Source: 66-474 sp035281745 (GTDB lineage: Bacteria; Pseudomonadota; Gammaproteobacteria; Xanthomonadales; Rhodanobacteraceae). From it: a DNA stretch of 64,000 nt. Every line of letters begins with the position of its first letter. The first letter of the stretch is position 1. The position numbers and the translations under genes are program-made. The notes beneath the pieces were generated by a model, which ran no database searches, was not told where the DNA came from, and saw nothing but the letters and a program-made list of their open reading frames with translations. Of the stretch, positions 15,099-23,189 are shown piece by piece. The DNA is taken from NCBI GenBank assembly GCA_035281745.1, contig DATEDI010000026.1, positions 248,001 to 312,000 of the forward strand, given 5' to 3'.

Positions 15099-17630
15099 AT
15101 GTCCCGCTTCCGCCTTCCGCGCCTGACCCTGATTGCCGGCGCCGCCTGTGCCCTCACGATCGGCGCAGCCGCGGTGCACGCCCAGCAGTACGACGAACCG
15201 TCCTCGTACGACCAGAACGTCGACAACGCCGAGCAGGCGCCGGGGCGCGTCGCGCGGCTCGCGTATCTCACCGGGCAGGTGCAGTTTGCGCCGGCAGGCG
15301 AGGACGATTGGGGCTCGGTCGAAATCAATCGCCCGATGGTGATCGGCGATCGGCTGTTGACCGGCGACGACGGTCGCGCGGTGCTGGAACTTGGCGATGC
15401 CTCCATCCGCATCGACAACGGCAGTGCCTTCGATTTCCTCGATCTCGACCAAGGCAACGTCCAGATCGAACTCTCCCAAGGTACATTGAACCTCGCCGTG
15501 CGCCAGCTCGACGAGGGCGCGAACTTCGAGGTCGACACCCCGACCGTGGCGTTCGTGGCTTCCGCACCCGGCATTTATCGCATCGACGACAATCCCGACG
15601 GCAACGGCAGCATGGTCACCGTATTCCGCGGCTCGGGCACCGTGTACGGCGAGAACGGCGTCAGCCGCCAGGTGGCCGAAGGCACTTCATACCGCTTCAA
15701 CGATTCGGCGCTCGCCAGCGTCGATCAAACGGGTTTGCCGCAACCCGACGATTTCGACCGCTTCTGCGAAACGCGCGATACGAACTACCAGCGCTACGCG
15801 CAGCAACAGGAACAATACGTGCCGCCGGAGATGATCGGCGGCGACGATCTCTACCAGTACGGCCAGTGGAATGACGTGCCCGAATACGGCAACGTGTGGT
15901 ATCCGACCTCCGTGCCGGTGGGTTGGGCGCCGTATCGCTACGGTCATTGGGCGTGGATCGATCCCTGGGGTTGGACGTGGGTGGACGACCAGCCGTGGGG
16001 CTTCGCGCCTTTCCATTACGGTCGCTGGGTGTACGCGCGCAACCGTTGGGGCTGGATGCCGGGACCGGTGCACGCAAGGCCGGTGTACGCACCCGCGCTG
16101 GTGGCGTTCGTGGGCGGTTCGGGACTGTCGATGTCCGTCCGCATCGGCGACGGCGGCCCGGTGGGTTGGTTCCCGCTGGGGCCGCGCGACGTGTACGTGC
16201 CGTGGTTCCACGCCTCGCGGCGTTACTTCACCAACGTCAATGTCACCAACATTCGCAACGTGTACGTCAACAAGACGGTCATCAACAATTTCTACGGCGA
16301 CTATCGCGCGGGCCGCGCGCCGCCGCGCGGCGGTCATGATTACGCCTATCGCCGGATGCCGGGCGCGGTCACCGCCGTCCCGCGCAATGTATTCACGGGT
16401 GCACGTCCGGTGCACCCGGCGGTGCTGAAGTTGAATCGCACGCAGCTCGAACGCAGCGAAGTGGCCCTGCGCCCCGGCGTGAATCCCGGCAAGGCCAGCA
16501 TCGGCTTGCGCAAGCCGACGCCACGGCCTGCCGTGCTCAAGGGCCGCGAACCGTTTGCACGCCCAGTGGTGGCGCGACACCAGCCGCCACCGCGGCCGGT
16601 CGAGTTCGCGGCGCGGGAAAAAGTGATCGCGCGTCAACACGGTCAGCCCGTGACGCCGGCACAGATGCGGGATCTGCGCAAGGCCCGCCCGTCGACGGCG
16701 CTTCGCAGCGATCGCGTCAAGCTGGTGTCGACTGTCGCGGATGCACGCCAAGGTGCAACGCAGCCGCGTCCGGCAGAACCGGCCGCGCGCAACCAACCGG
16801 CGCGCGCCGTCGTGGCGCCACGGTCCACCGAGCCGGCCGCGCGTCGTGCCGGTCCAACGGAACCGTTCAAGAACACGGTGCATCCGATACCCGCGCGCAA
16901 TCAGCCGGTGCAGCCGAGTCGGCGCGCGGGCGAATTGCCCAGCGCACGCTTCGCGCACCCCGATGAACCCGGAACTCTGCCGCGCGCCCCAATGATCCGG
17001 CCCGCCGGCGAACCGCAACGCAACGCGCCGGCACCGGGAAGATTGCCGGTCGTGCGACCGGTCGAGCGCGCGCCGCAACCAGCCGGCAATCGCGCGGCCC
17101 CGCAACAGGGTCCATCCGAAATCCGGTCGCGACAGCGCGAACAGCAGCAACGGCTCCAGCTTCAGGAACAAGCGCCGCAGCGCGCACGCGAACAACAGGC
17201 TCAGCAAGCGCGAATGCAGACCCAAATCGACCAAGCCGCACAACAGCGCGCGCGTCAGCAGCAAATGCAGCAGCAGCGGCAGGCGCAGATGCAGTCGCAG
17301 CAGCGCCAACGCGAACAATCCGTGCAGCAGCAGCGGCAGGCGCAGATGCAGTCGCAGCAGCGCGAACGCGAACAGGCCGAGCAACAAAATGCCCGCCAGC
17401 AACAAGCGCAGCAGCAACGGCAGATGCAGCAGCAACATTCGATGCAGATGCAGCAACAACAGCGCGCCATGGAAATGCAGCGCCAGCAGCAAATGCGTCA
17501 ACAGGAAACACCGCGTGCGCCGCAACGCAACGCACCGCCACCTCGCAACCACCCGGCGCCCGAACATCGCGAGCCGCCGCACAAGCGCCCGCCTCCGAGC
17601 AGCGGTCAGCGATTCTCGAACCGTTCGTGA
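15099..17630 (+). CDS. Secreted FecR-domain protein with Trp/Tyr repeats and Gln-rich tail
   Basis: 843 residues from the ATG at 15099, which begins a Sec signal peptide (MSRFRLPRLTLIAGAACALT ... VHAQ). A FecR-like domain covers about residues 45-170 (ARLAYLTGQVQFAP ... VFRGSGTVYGENGVSRQV). A DUF6600-like region at about 240-350 holds repeated aromatic motifs (YGQWNDVPEYGNVWYP, YRYGHWAWIDPWGW, YGRWVYARNRWGWMPG). A long basic, Pro/Ala/Arg-rich linker leads to a Gln/Arg tail (about 700-815) that looks coiled-coil or disordered and includes a tandem 19-residue repeat. Not a classical sigma-regulator FecR, since no sigma factor gene or transmembrane segment is present. Function unknown, probably cell-surface. 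It has no operon partner. Confidence 0.85.
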   Translation: MSRFRLPRLTLIAGAACALTIGAAAVHAQQYDEPSSYDQNVDNAEQAPGRVARLAYLTGQVQFAPAGEDDWGSVEINRPMVIGDRLLTGDDGRAVLELGDASIRIDNGSAFDFLDLDQGNVQIELSQGTLNLAVRQLDEGANFEVDTPTVAFVASAPGIYRIDDNPDGNGSMVTVFRGSGTVYGENGVSRQVAEGTSYRFNDSALASVDQTGLPQPDDFDRFCETRDTNYQRYAQQQEQYVPPEMIGGDDLYQYGQWNDVPEYGNVWYPTSVPVGWAPYRYGHWAWIDPWGWTWVDDQPWGFAPFHYGRWVYARNRWGWMPGPVHARPVYAPALVAFVGGSGLSMSVRIGDGGPVGWFPLGPRDVYVPWFHASRRYFTNVNVTNIRNVYVNKTVINNFYGDYRAGRAPPRGGHDYAYRRMPGAVTAVPRNVFTGARPVHPAVLKLNRTQLERSEVALRPGVNPGKASIGLRKPTPRPAVLKGREPFARPVVARHQPPPRPVEFAAREKVIARQHGQPVTPAQMRDLRKARPSTALRSDRVKLVSTVADARQGATQPRPAEPAARNQPARAVVAPRSTEPAARRAGPTEPFKNTVHPIPARNQPVQPSRRAGELPSARFAHPDEPGTLPRAPMIRPAGEPQRNAPAPGRLPVVRPVERAPQPAGNRAAPQQGPSEIRSRQREQQQRLQLQEQAPQRAREQQAQQARMQTQIDQAAQQRARQQQMQQQRQAQMQSQQRQREQSVQQQRQAQMQSQQREREQAEQQNARQQQAQQQRQMQQQHSMQMQQQQRAMEMQRQQQMRQQETPRAPQRNAPPPRNHPAPEHREPPHKRPPPSSGQRFSNRS
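17268..17381 (+). repeat. Two tandem 57-bp coding repeats
   Basis: Two nearly identical copies (17268-17324 and 17325-17381), each encoding about 19 residues of the type QQQRQAQMQSQQRQREQ, within the Gln-rich tail of the FecR-domain protein. The second copy diverges only at its 3' end. Such repeats expand and contract by slippage. Confidence 0.85.
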
Positions 17631-17755
17631 TCGCTGCCGCGCGCGGCGACAGTAGGTGCGGATCCGCTGGCAGGTTTGGGGAGCATCGGAACGGCGTTCG
17701 CTGGCTGGGCTTGCCACAACAGCCGTTGTCCGACGCACGGCGCTAAACTTCGCGC

Positions 17756-17956
17756 ATGCACATCTATCTCAATGGCCAGTCACATGACTGCGCAACGGCA
17801 ACCACGGTTGCGGGCCTGCTTGCCGAAACCGGCCATGGCGAACGCCGCGTCGCGGTCGAGGTGAACCGGGAAATCGTTCCGCGCAGTCGCCATGCGCAGC
17901 ACCAATTGCAGGACGGCGATCACGTGGAGATCGTCCAGGCCATTGGGGGGGGGTGA
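17756..17956 (+). CDS. thiS: Thiamine biosynthesis sulfur carrier ThiS
   Basis: 66-residue ubiquitin-fold sulfur carrier; its C-terminal glycine is adenylated and thiocarboxylated, then feeds sulfur to thiazole synthase. The protein begins MHIYLNGQ, contains VAVEVNREIVPRS and ends VEIVQAIGGG. The end lies in a run of nine G bases (17945-17953) followed at once by TGA. A -10-like TAAACT (17744-17749) lies only 6 bases before the ATG. thiG follows after 60 bases. No thiF, thiH, thiO or thiE gene is in the window. Confidence 0.93.
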   Translation: MHIYLNGQSHDCATATTVAGLLAETGHGERRVAVEVNREIVPRSRHAQHQLQDGDHVEIVQAIGGG

Positions 17957-18016
17957 AAGCAGCACGCACGGCGCAACGCATTACAATCGTGCTTTGTTGT
18001 TTGACACACGCACGCC

Positions 18017-18829
18017 ATGAACGCCCTGCCGCAATCCGCTTCACCCGATTTTCCCGATCCGCTGGTCATCGCGGGCCGCACCTTCCGCTCGCGCCTCCTG
18101 ACCGGCACCGGCAAGTTCAAGGATCTCGACGAGACCCACCGCGCGACCGAAGCCGCGGGCTCGGAGATCGTCACCTTCGCGGTGCGTCGGATGAACCTTG
18201 GCCAGAAACCGGACGAGCCGAGCCTGCTGGACGCGTTGCCACTGGATCGCTACACCCTGCTCCCGAACACCGCGGGCTGCCACAGCGTCGAGGAAGCCCT
18301 GCGCACCTGCCGGCTCGCGCGTGAATTGCTGGATGGCCATTCGCTGATCAAGCTCGAGGTAATTGGCGACCAGAAGACCCTGTTTCCGGATGTCATCACC
18401 ACGCTGGCAGCCGCCGATGCACTGGTGAAGGACGGTTTCGACGTGATGGTCTACACCACCGACGATCCACTGCTGGCACGGCGCTTCGAGGAACTCGGCT
18501 GCGCCGCGGTGATGCCGCTGGCCGCGCCGATCGGCTCGGGACTGGGCATCCAGAACCGCTACACGATCATGGAAATCGTCGAGAACGCCAAAATTCCGGT
18601 GATCGTCGACGCCGGCGTCGGCACTGCCTCCGATGCTTCGCTGGCGATGGAGCTCGGCTGCGATGGCGTGCTGATGAACACTGCGATCGCGCACGCGAAG
18701 GATCCGGTACTGATGGCGCACGCGATGAAGTGCGCGATCGAAGCCGGACGCGCGGCATTCCGCGCCGGGCGAATTCCGCGCAAGCGTTTTGCCACGGCGT
18801 CCAGTCCGGTCGACGGCCTGATCGCCTGA
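18017..18829 (+). CDS. thiG: Thiazole synthase ThiG
   Basis: 270-residue TIM-barrel enzyme that builds the thiazole phosphate of thiamine from deoxyxylulose 5-phosphate, dehydroglycine and ThiS thiocarboxylate. Motifs: RTFRSRLLTGTGKFKD, TFAVRRMNLG, LLPNTAGCHSVEEALRTCRLARE, the Schiff-base lysine in IKLEVIGD, AAPIGSGLGIQN and VIVDAGVGTASDASLAMELGCDGVLMNTAI. Length is normal. TACAAT at 17979-17984 is a possible extra -10 box between thiS and thiG. trmB follows after 10 bases. Confidence 0.97.
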   Translation: MNALPQSASPDFPDPLVIAGRTFRSRLLTGTGKFKDLDETHRATEAAGSEIVTFAVRRMNLGQKPDEPSLLDALPLDRYTLLPNTAGCHSVEEALRTCRLARELLDGHSLIKLEVIGDQKTLFPDVITTLAAADALVKDGFDVMVYTTDDPLLARRFEELGCAAVMPLAAPIGSGLGIQNRYTIMEIVENAKIPVIVDAGVGTASDASLAMELGCDGVLMNTAIAHAKDPVLMAHAMKCAIEAGRAAFRAGRIPRKRFATASSPVDGLIA

Positions 18830-18839
18830 GACCGCGCGG

Positions 18840-19577
18840 ATGGCATCCGGCAACGAACCTTCCGACACACCTCATCGCCGCACCATCCGCAGTTTCGTAC
18901 TGCGAGAGGGCCGCATAACCCCCGCCCAACAACGCGCATTCGCGGAACACTGGCCGCGCTTCGGCATCGATTACACCGGAGCGCCGCGCGATCTCCATGC
19001 GCTATTCGGTCGCCACGCGCCGCGCGTGCTGGAAATCGGCTTCGGCAACGGCGAGGCGCTGGCGTGGGCCGGCGAACACGATCCCGCGCGCGACTACCTC
19101 GGCATCGAGGTGCACCGACCCGGTGTCGGCCGGCTGATGAACGCATTGGCCGCGCGCGACGCCCGCAACGTGCGCATCTGGAACCACGATGCGGTGGAAG
19201 TGCTGCGATACGAAATCCCCGAAGCCGCGCTGGACGAAGTACGCATCTGGTTCCCCGATCCCTGGCCCAAGAAGCGTCATCACAAGCGGCGATTGATCCA
19301 GCCCGCTTTCATCGAACTGATGACGACGCATGTGAAATCGGGCGGTCTGTTGCACCTCGCCACCGACTGGCCCGAGTATGCTTCGCACATGCAGGAAGTG
19401 CTGGCCGCGCAAGTGGGCTGGCGATTGCGTGCAGGGGAGAGTGGCGAATCGAAGCGACCCGAATGGCGGATCGAAACGCATTTCGAGCGGCGCGGACTCG
19501 ATTTCGGCCATCCGGTTACGGATTTGTTGTATGACCGTGTGCCACCATCACACGACCCACGGCTTCTGCCCCCTTGA
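18840..19577 (+). CDS. trmB: tRNA (guanine-N7)-methyltransferase
   Basis: 245-residue SAM-dependent enzyme that makes m7G46 in tRNA. Typical N-terminal RRTIRSFVLREGRITPAQQRA, SAM-binding EIGFGNGEAL, YLGIEVHRPGVG, the catalytic WFPDPWPKKRHHKRRLIQP and LATDWPEYA. It is in the same direction as thiG with a gap of 10 bases, as is often seen in Xanthomonadales. Its stop codon lies inside a perfect palindrome (19568-19588). Confidence 0.96.
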   Translation: MASGNEPSDTPHRRTIRSFVLREGRITPAQQRAFAEHWPRFGIDYTGAPRDLHALFGRHAPRVLEIGFGNGEALAWAGEHDPARDYLGIEVHRPGVGRLMNALAARDARNVRIWNHDAVEVLRYEIPEAALDEVRIWFPDPWPKKRHHKRRLIQPAFIELMTTHVKSGGLLHLATDWPEYASHMQEVLAAQVGWRLRAGESGESKRPEWRIETHFERRGLDFGHPVTDLLYDRVPPSHDPRLLPP

Positions 19578-19615
19578 GTCAAGGGGGCGCCAACGCTTGC
19601 CTGCAAGTGTCGGCG
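19568..19615. repeat. Tandem palindromes over the trmB stop codon
   Basis: A perfect 10-bp inverted repeat GCCCCCTTGA / TCAAGGGGGC with one central base (19568-19588) includes the trmB TGA. Directly after it, CGCCAACGCTTGC and GCAAGTGTCGGCG (19587-19615) form a second, imperfect palindrome. The pair resembles a REP/BIME-like element that can act as an mRNA 3' end. No T-tract follows. The rest of the 126-base gap to the next gene shows nothing else. Confidence 0.6.
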
Positions 19616-19703
19616 GGGGTTGTGGGAGCATGGCAGCGTGAAGGTGAGCGAAAAGCTCTCAAAATTGACCTTATTTATCCCGACCTGACCGGACCTTGGC
19701 CCG

Positions 19704-21554
19704 ATGGAGCTGACCCTCACCCCCGACATGATGCTGGTGCTCGGGTTGGTCTGCTTCACCGTGATCATGCTGATCCTGGAATGGGTGCGCGCGGACATCG
19801 TCGCGCTGCTCATCGTGGTGGTGATCGGGATTACCGGCCTGATGCCGGTGACGCAACTGTTCGACGGTTTCGCATCCAACGCCGTGCTGTCGCTGATCGG
19901 CATCATGATCATGGGCGCGGGACTGGACCGCACCGGCGTGCTGAATCGTGCGGCGTCGTTCATCCTGCGCCTTTCCGGCGGCGTCGAAAGCCGGGTGTCT
20001 TTGCTGCTGAATGCCACCGTCGGTAGCCTTTCCTCGATCATCCAGAGCCAGGCACTGGCTGCGTTGTTCCTGCCGGTGGCCAGCCGCATTTCCGCGCGCA
20101 CCGGCGTGCCGCTGAAGCGCCTGCTGCTGCCAATGGCGTGCTGCATCCTCGCCGGCACCAGCATGACGCTGATCTCGAATTCGCCGCTGATCCTGCTGAA
20201 CGACTTGATCGCCAGCGCCGACCGCAACCTGCCGCCGGGTGCGCAGACCATCGAGCCGTTCTCGCTGTTCTCGATCACGCCGGTCGGCATTCCGCTGCTG
20301 CTGGTCGGCATCGGCTACTTCGCATTCTTCACCCGGCACGTGATGCCCGACGATACTGAAGAGCGGCCCAAGGTCACGCCGGGCCGTACCGAAAGCTACT
20401 TCGCCGATACCTACGGCATCGAAGGCGAAGTGATCGAACTCACGGTGACGGCCGACAGTCCGCTGGTCGGCATGAGCATCGGCGAAGCCGAAACCCTTGA
20501 AAATGCGCCGCTGATCCTCGCGATCAAGAACGGCAACGAATCCCGCCTCGCCCCGCCGTCGGACCAGATGATCTGGGTGGGCACGGTGCTCGGCGTGCTG
20601 GGTTCGCGCCCCGAGGTCAACGAATTCGCGCAGGCGATGCAGTGCCGTGCCGGCAATCGCATCCAGGCGTTGGCCGACATGTTCAACCCGACCCGCGCGG
20701 GCATTTCCGAAGTGGTGATCCCGCCGCAGTCGAAATTCATCAAGCAGCAGGTCGGCGAACTGCGGCTGCGCAAGCGCTACGGCATCTCCGTGCTGGCGGT
20801 GAACCACGGCGACCAGGTCACGCGCGGCGAAGACGTGCGCAAGACCAGTTTGCGCGCCGGCGACTCGCTGGTGCTGCACAGCTATTGGCGCGATCTGGCG
20901 CTGGCGGCCGAAAGCCGCGACATCGTGCCGGTGACCGATATCCCGAGCGACGAGGAACAGCGTCCCGGAAAGGTGCGCTACGCGCTGCTGTTCTTCGCAA
21001 TGGCGATGGCGCTGGGGCTGTTCACGGATTTGCGCCTGGCGGTGGCAATGATGACCGGCGCAGTCGGCATGCTGCTGGCAGGCGTGCTCAACATGGACGA
21101 GGCCTATGGCGCGATCAACTGGAAGACCATCTTCGTGATGGCCTGCCTGATCCCGCTCGGGATCTCGATGGATTCCACCGGCACCGCCGCATGGATGGCC
21201 CAGGAAATCATGGTGTATCTCGGCGGCATGCCGCAGTGGATGATCCAGGGTTTCGTCGCGATCCTGGCACTGCTGTTCTCGCAGATCATCTCGCACGTCG
21301 GCACCGCCGTGATGATGGTGCCGATGGCCATCAACATCGCGCTGGCGTCGGGCGGCAACCCCAGCGTGTACGCTTTGATCGTGGCGCTGTCGGTATCGAA
21401 TACGTTCCTGATTCCAGGCGCCAGCCCGACGCTGCTGATCGTGGCTGGGCCCGGCGGCTACAAACCGCGCGACTTCGTGCGCGTGGGTTTGCCGCTGACC
21501 GCGCTGATGCTGGTCGTCACGCTGGTGATGGTGAACGTGGTCTTCAACCGCTAG
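19704..21554 (+). CDS. SLC13/DASS-family permease with central TrkA-C domains
   Basis: 616 residues. N-terminal membrane half about 1-215 (VLGLVCFTVIMLILEWVRADIVALLIVVVIGITGLMP, then the helix-rich SIIQSQALAALFLPVASRI and TSMTLISNSPLILLN). A soluble centre at about 225-410 has two TrkA-C/RCK-C domains (GIEGEVIELTVTADSPLVGMSI and ISEVVIPPQSKFIKQQVGEL). The C-terminal membrane half runs about 425-616 (SHVGTAVMMVPMAINIALASGGNP, NTFLIPGASPTLLI). The family includes sodium-coupled anion (dicarboxylate, sulfate, citrate) carriers; the substrate is not readable here. The 3' end overlaps the convergent gene by 11 bases. Confidence 0.88.
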   Translation: MELTLTPDMMLVLGLVCFTVIMLILEWVRADIVALLIVVVIGITGLMPVTQLFDGFASNAVLSLIGIMIMGAGLDRTGVLNRAASFILRLSGGVESRVSLLLNATVGSLSSIIQSQALAALFLPVASRISARTGVPLKRLLLPMACCILAGTSMTLISNSPLILLNDLIASADRNLPPGAQTIEPFSLFSITPVGIPLLLVGIGYFAFFTRHVMPDDTEERPKVTPGRTESYFADTYGIEGEVIELTVTADSPLVGMSIGEAETLENAPLILAIKNGNESRLAPPSDQMIWVGTVLGVLGSRPEVNEFAQAMQCRAGNRIQALADMFNPTRAGISEVVIPPQSKFIKQQVGELRLRKRYGISVLAVNHGDQVTRGEDVRKTSLRAGDSLVLHSYWRDLALAAESRDIVPVTDIPSDEEQRPGKVRYALLFFAMAMALGLFTDLRLAVAMMTGAVGMLLAGVLNMDEAYGAINWKTIFVMACLIPLGISMDSTGTAAWMAQEIMVYLGGMPQWMIQGFVAILALLFSQIISHVGTAVMMVPMAINIALASGGNPSVYALIVALSVSNTFLIPGASPTLLIVAGPGGYKPRDFVRVGLPLTALMLVVTLVMVNVVFNR

Positions 21555-22002
21555 GCGTGGATGCCGCCGGCGGCGAGCCGAAGGTGGGCGAGTGCTGATA
21601 CTTCGCCGGAACATTCCACATGGTCGCAACATAGAACACCACCCATGCGACCACGATGAGGCTCAGCACCCACACCCAGGTGGGGATCGCGCGGCGTGCC
21701 TCGGCACGGCGCGGATCGAACGGATCATCCGCACTGAAGGCATCCACGGTCAGGTTCAGCGTGCCGCGGCGGGTCGAACCCGGCCGCAGACCGCCGACCA
21801 TGATGCCCGGCCCGTTCTGCACGTGGAACGGGATTTCCTCGATGCCTTCGACGCCATGCTGGTCCTCGGCTCGGATGATCAGCCGGTGCGGACCGTCGAC
21901 AAGTTTGCGCGTGTCCAGGGTCAGCGAAGTCGGCAGTTCGTGATCGATGACCGGCGCAGGTTCGTCGTCAAGGTAAACGCGCACGTGGGGTTTGCTGCTC
22001 AT
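21544..22002 (-). CDS. Membrane-anchored protein of the cbb3 oxidase operon
   Basis: 152 residues: a soluble N-terminal beta-rich domain (about 1-95; MSSKPHVRVYLDDEPAPVIDH, LVDGPHRLIIRAEDQHGVEGIEEIPFHVQNGPGI) that looks Ig-like, then one transmembrane helix near residues 108-130 (TWVWVLSLIVVAWVVFYVAT). No heme or metal motif. It is the last gene of the oxidase operon, 10 bases after ccoQ, so a role as an accessory or assembly subunit is inferred from position. It is not FixH by layout, because the anchor is C-terminal. The order I recall in related genomes is similar, but the function is unknown. Confidence 0.75.
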   Translation of the reverse strand: MSSKPHVRVYLDDEPAPVIDHELPTSLTLDTRKLVDGPHRLIIRAEDQHGVEGIEEIPFHVQNGPGIMVGGLRPGSTRRGTLNLTVDAFSADDPFDPRRAEARRAIPTWVWVLSLIVVAWVVFYVATMWNVPAKYQHSPTFGSPPAASTPSG

Positions 22003-22012
22003 GACGGTGTCC

Positions 22013-22177
22013 TCAGCGGTCGCGACGCAGGATGGCGTACTTCGGGTGACGCGGATCCTTTTCGCCGGGACGGAAAATCCACCAGAACATCGCGGCGAAA
22101 CAGGCGATGGTGATGATCCCCGCGATCGACATGACCAGGATTTCTCCCCACAGCGGACCCATCATCATGTTGTGCAT
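22013..22177 (-). CDS. ccoQ: CcoQ-like small subunit of cbb3 oxidase
   Basis: 54-residue single-span protein (MHNMMMGPLWGEILVMSIAGI ... FAAMFWWIFRPGEKDPRHPKY). The helix followed by a basic tail, the size and the position directly after the cytochrome subunits fit CcoQ/FixQ, which stabilises the oxidase complex. A strong GCAGGAGG lies 6 bases before the ATG at 22177, so the start is clear even though the frame opens earlier at 22219. The gene before it ends 13 bases upstream. Confidence 0.8.
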   Translation of the reverse strand: MHNMMMGPLWGEILVMSIAGIITIACFAAMFWWIFRPGEKDPRHPKYAILRRDR

Positions 22178-22190
22178 GGCTGCCTCCTGC

Positions 22191-23189
22191 TCACTTGCCG
22201 TTCGCGCGCACCGCCGCAACGTCGGCGGGCGTGACGTGCTTGGCGTGGTTGCCCCACGACGAGCGTTCGTAGTTGACGATGTCGGCGATATCAGAGTCGC
22301 TCAGCTGGCCCGCGAACGGCGGCATCACGCTGGTGTATTTCACGCCGCCGATGGTGACGCCATGCACGCCGTGCAGCACGGTGTGGATGTGCAGCGTGGG
22401 ATCGTCGTTGTCCACCGCGGCGTTGCCCTTGAGCGGCGGGAACGCCCCCGGGATCCCTTCGCCGGTGGTCTGGTGGCAGGCCGAGCAATTGGCGGTGAAC
22501 AACGCTTGCCCTTTCGTCGCGTCGTAGCTATAGCCACCCGCCGCCGCCGACGTCGCGGATGCCGACGCCGCGGGTGAAGATGACGATGGCGATGCCGAAG
22601 TCATCCCGCCCATGCCGCCGTTCAGCGAGTAGCCGGGAATCGGCGTCTGCTTGAGCGACAGCAAGTAGGCGACAAGCGCCTTGGCTTTCTGTGTGGGGAT
22701 CACCACGCCATGCGCGGGCGCGAACTTCGCCGGCACCGGCACCGCGGTTTCGCCCGGGGGCGCCTCGTCCACCACGCGGAACAGGAACTTGAAGTTCGGC
22801 ATGATCGATTCCGGCACCACCGCGCGCGGGTCGTACAGGTGGATGTATTGCCACACGTCGCTCGGCTTGGTGTTGCCGACGTTGGTAAGGTCGGGCCCGG
22901 TGCGCTCCGAACCGAGCAGCTCCGGCGTCTGGTAAGTGAAATCGCCCGGCGCGGATGGCCGCCCGAACACCTGGTCTTCCGCAAGCGGACGGACCTGTTG
23001 CGTGTGGCAATAGCCGCAACCGTTGCCCGCGAACACTTCGCGACCCTCAGCCTGGAGGTGCGTCAACGGTTGCACGTCCGGACCCGCCGGGGTTTTTGAC
23101 AGATCAATCGCGGGTCCGACCGCGATCAACAGCACGATCACGATGTAAATGGCCAGTGCACCGCCGAAAATCGCGAACATCGGTTTCAT
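22191..23189 (-). CDS. ccoO: CcoO-type cytochrome c subunit fused to a second cytochrome c domain
   Basis: 332 residues. An N-terminal anchor (about 6-28) precedes a CcoO-like monoheme domain with CGYCH at 58-62 and the axial-ligand motif SIMPNF (Met-130), plus the CcoO hallmarks TQQVRP and ERTGPDLTNVG. A Ser/Ala/Gly linker (about 195-220) leads to a second class I cytochrome c domain with CSACH at 235-239 and axial VMPPF (Met-289), like the C-terminal heme domain of CcoP. One protein thus appears to supply a membrane-anchored diheme electron-entry module, and no separate ccoP gene follows. The start overlaps the ccoN stop by 4 bases. Confidence 0.9.
   Translation of the reverse strand: MKPMFAIFGGALAIYIVIVLLIAVGPAIDLSKTPAGPDVQPLTHLQAEGREVFAGNGCGYCHTQQVRPLAEDQVFGRPSAPGDFTYQTPELLGSERTGPDLTNVGNTKPSDVWQYIHLYDPRAVVPESIMPNFKFLFRVVDEAPPGETAVPVPAKFAPAHGVVIPTQKAKALVAYLLSLKQTPIPGYSLNGGMGGMTSASPSSSSPAASASATSAAAGGYSYDATKGQALFTANCSACHQTTGEGIPGAFPPLKGNAAVDNDDPTLHIHTVLHGVHGVTIGGVKYTSVMPPFAGQLSDSDIADIVNYERSSWGNHAKHVTPADVAAVRANGK

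Noticed and set aside
15687..17738. A 683-codon open frame on the minus strand opposite the FecR-domain gene
   Set aside because: Composition is typical of a shadow of GC-rich coding sequence (Arg/Leu/His-rich) and it covers a clear gene with signal peptide and known domains on the + strand. No start signal or motif.
17945..17953. Run of nine G at the end of thiS as a possible phase-variable tract
   Set aside because: The frame gives a C-terminal GGG directly followed by TGA, which is a normal ThiS ending as far as I recall, so nothing points to phase variation. It remains a possible sequencing-error spot.
19671..21632. A 653-codon open frame on the minus strand opposite the SLC13 transporter
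   Set aside because: His/Gln/Arg-rich shadow frame; the + strand carries a clear multi-helix transporter.
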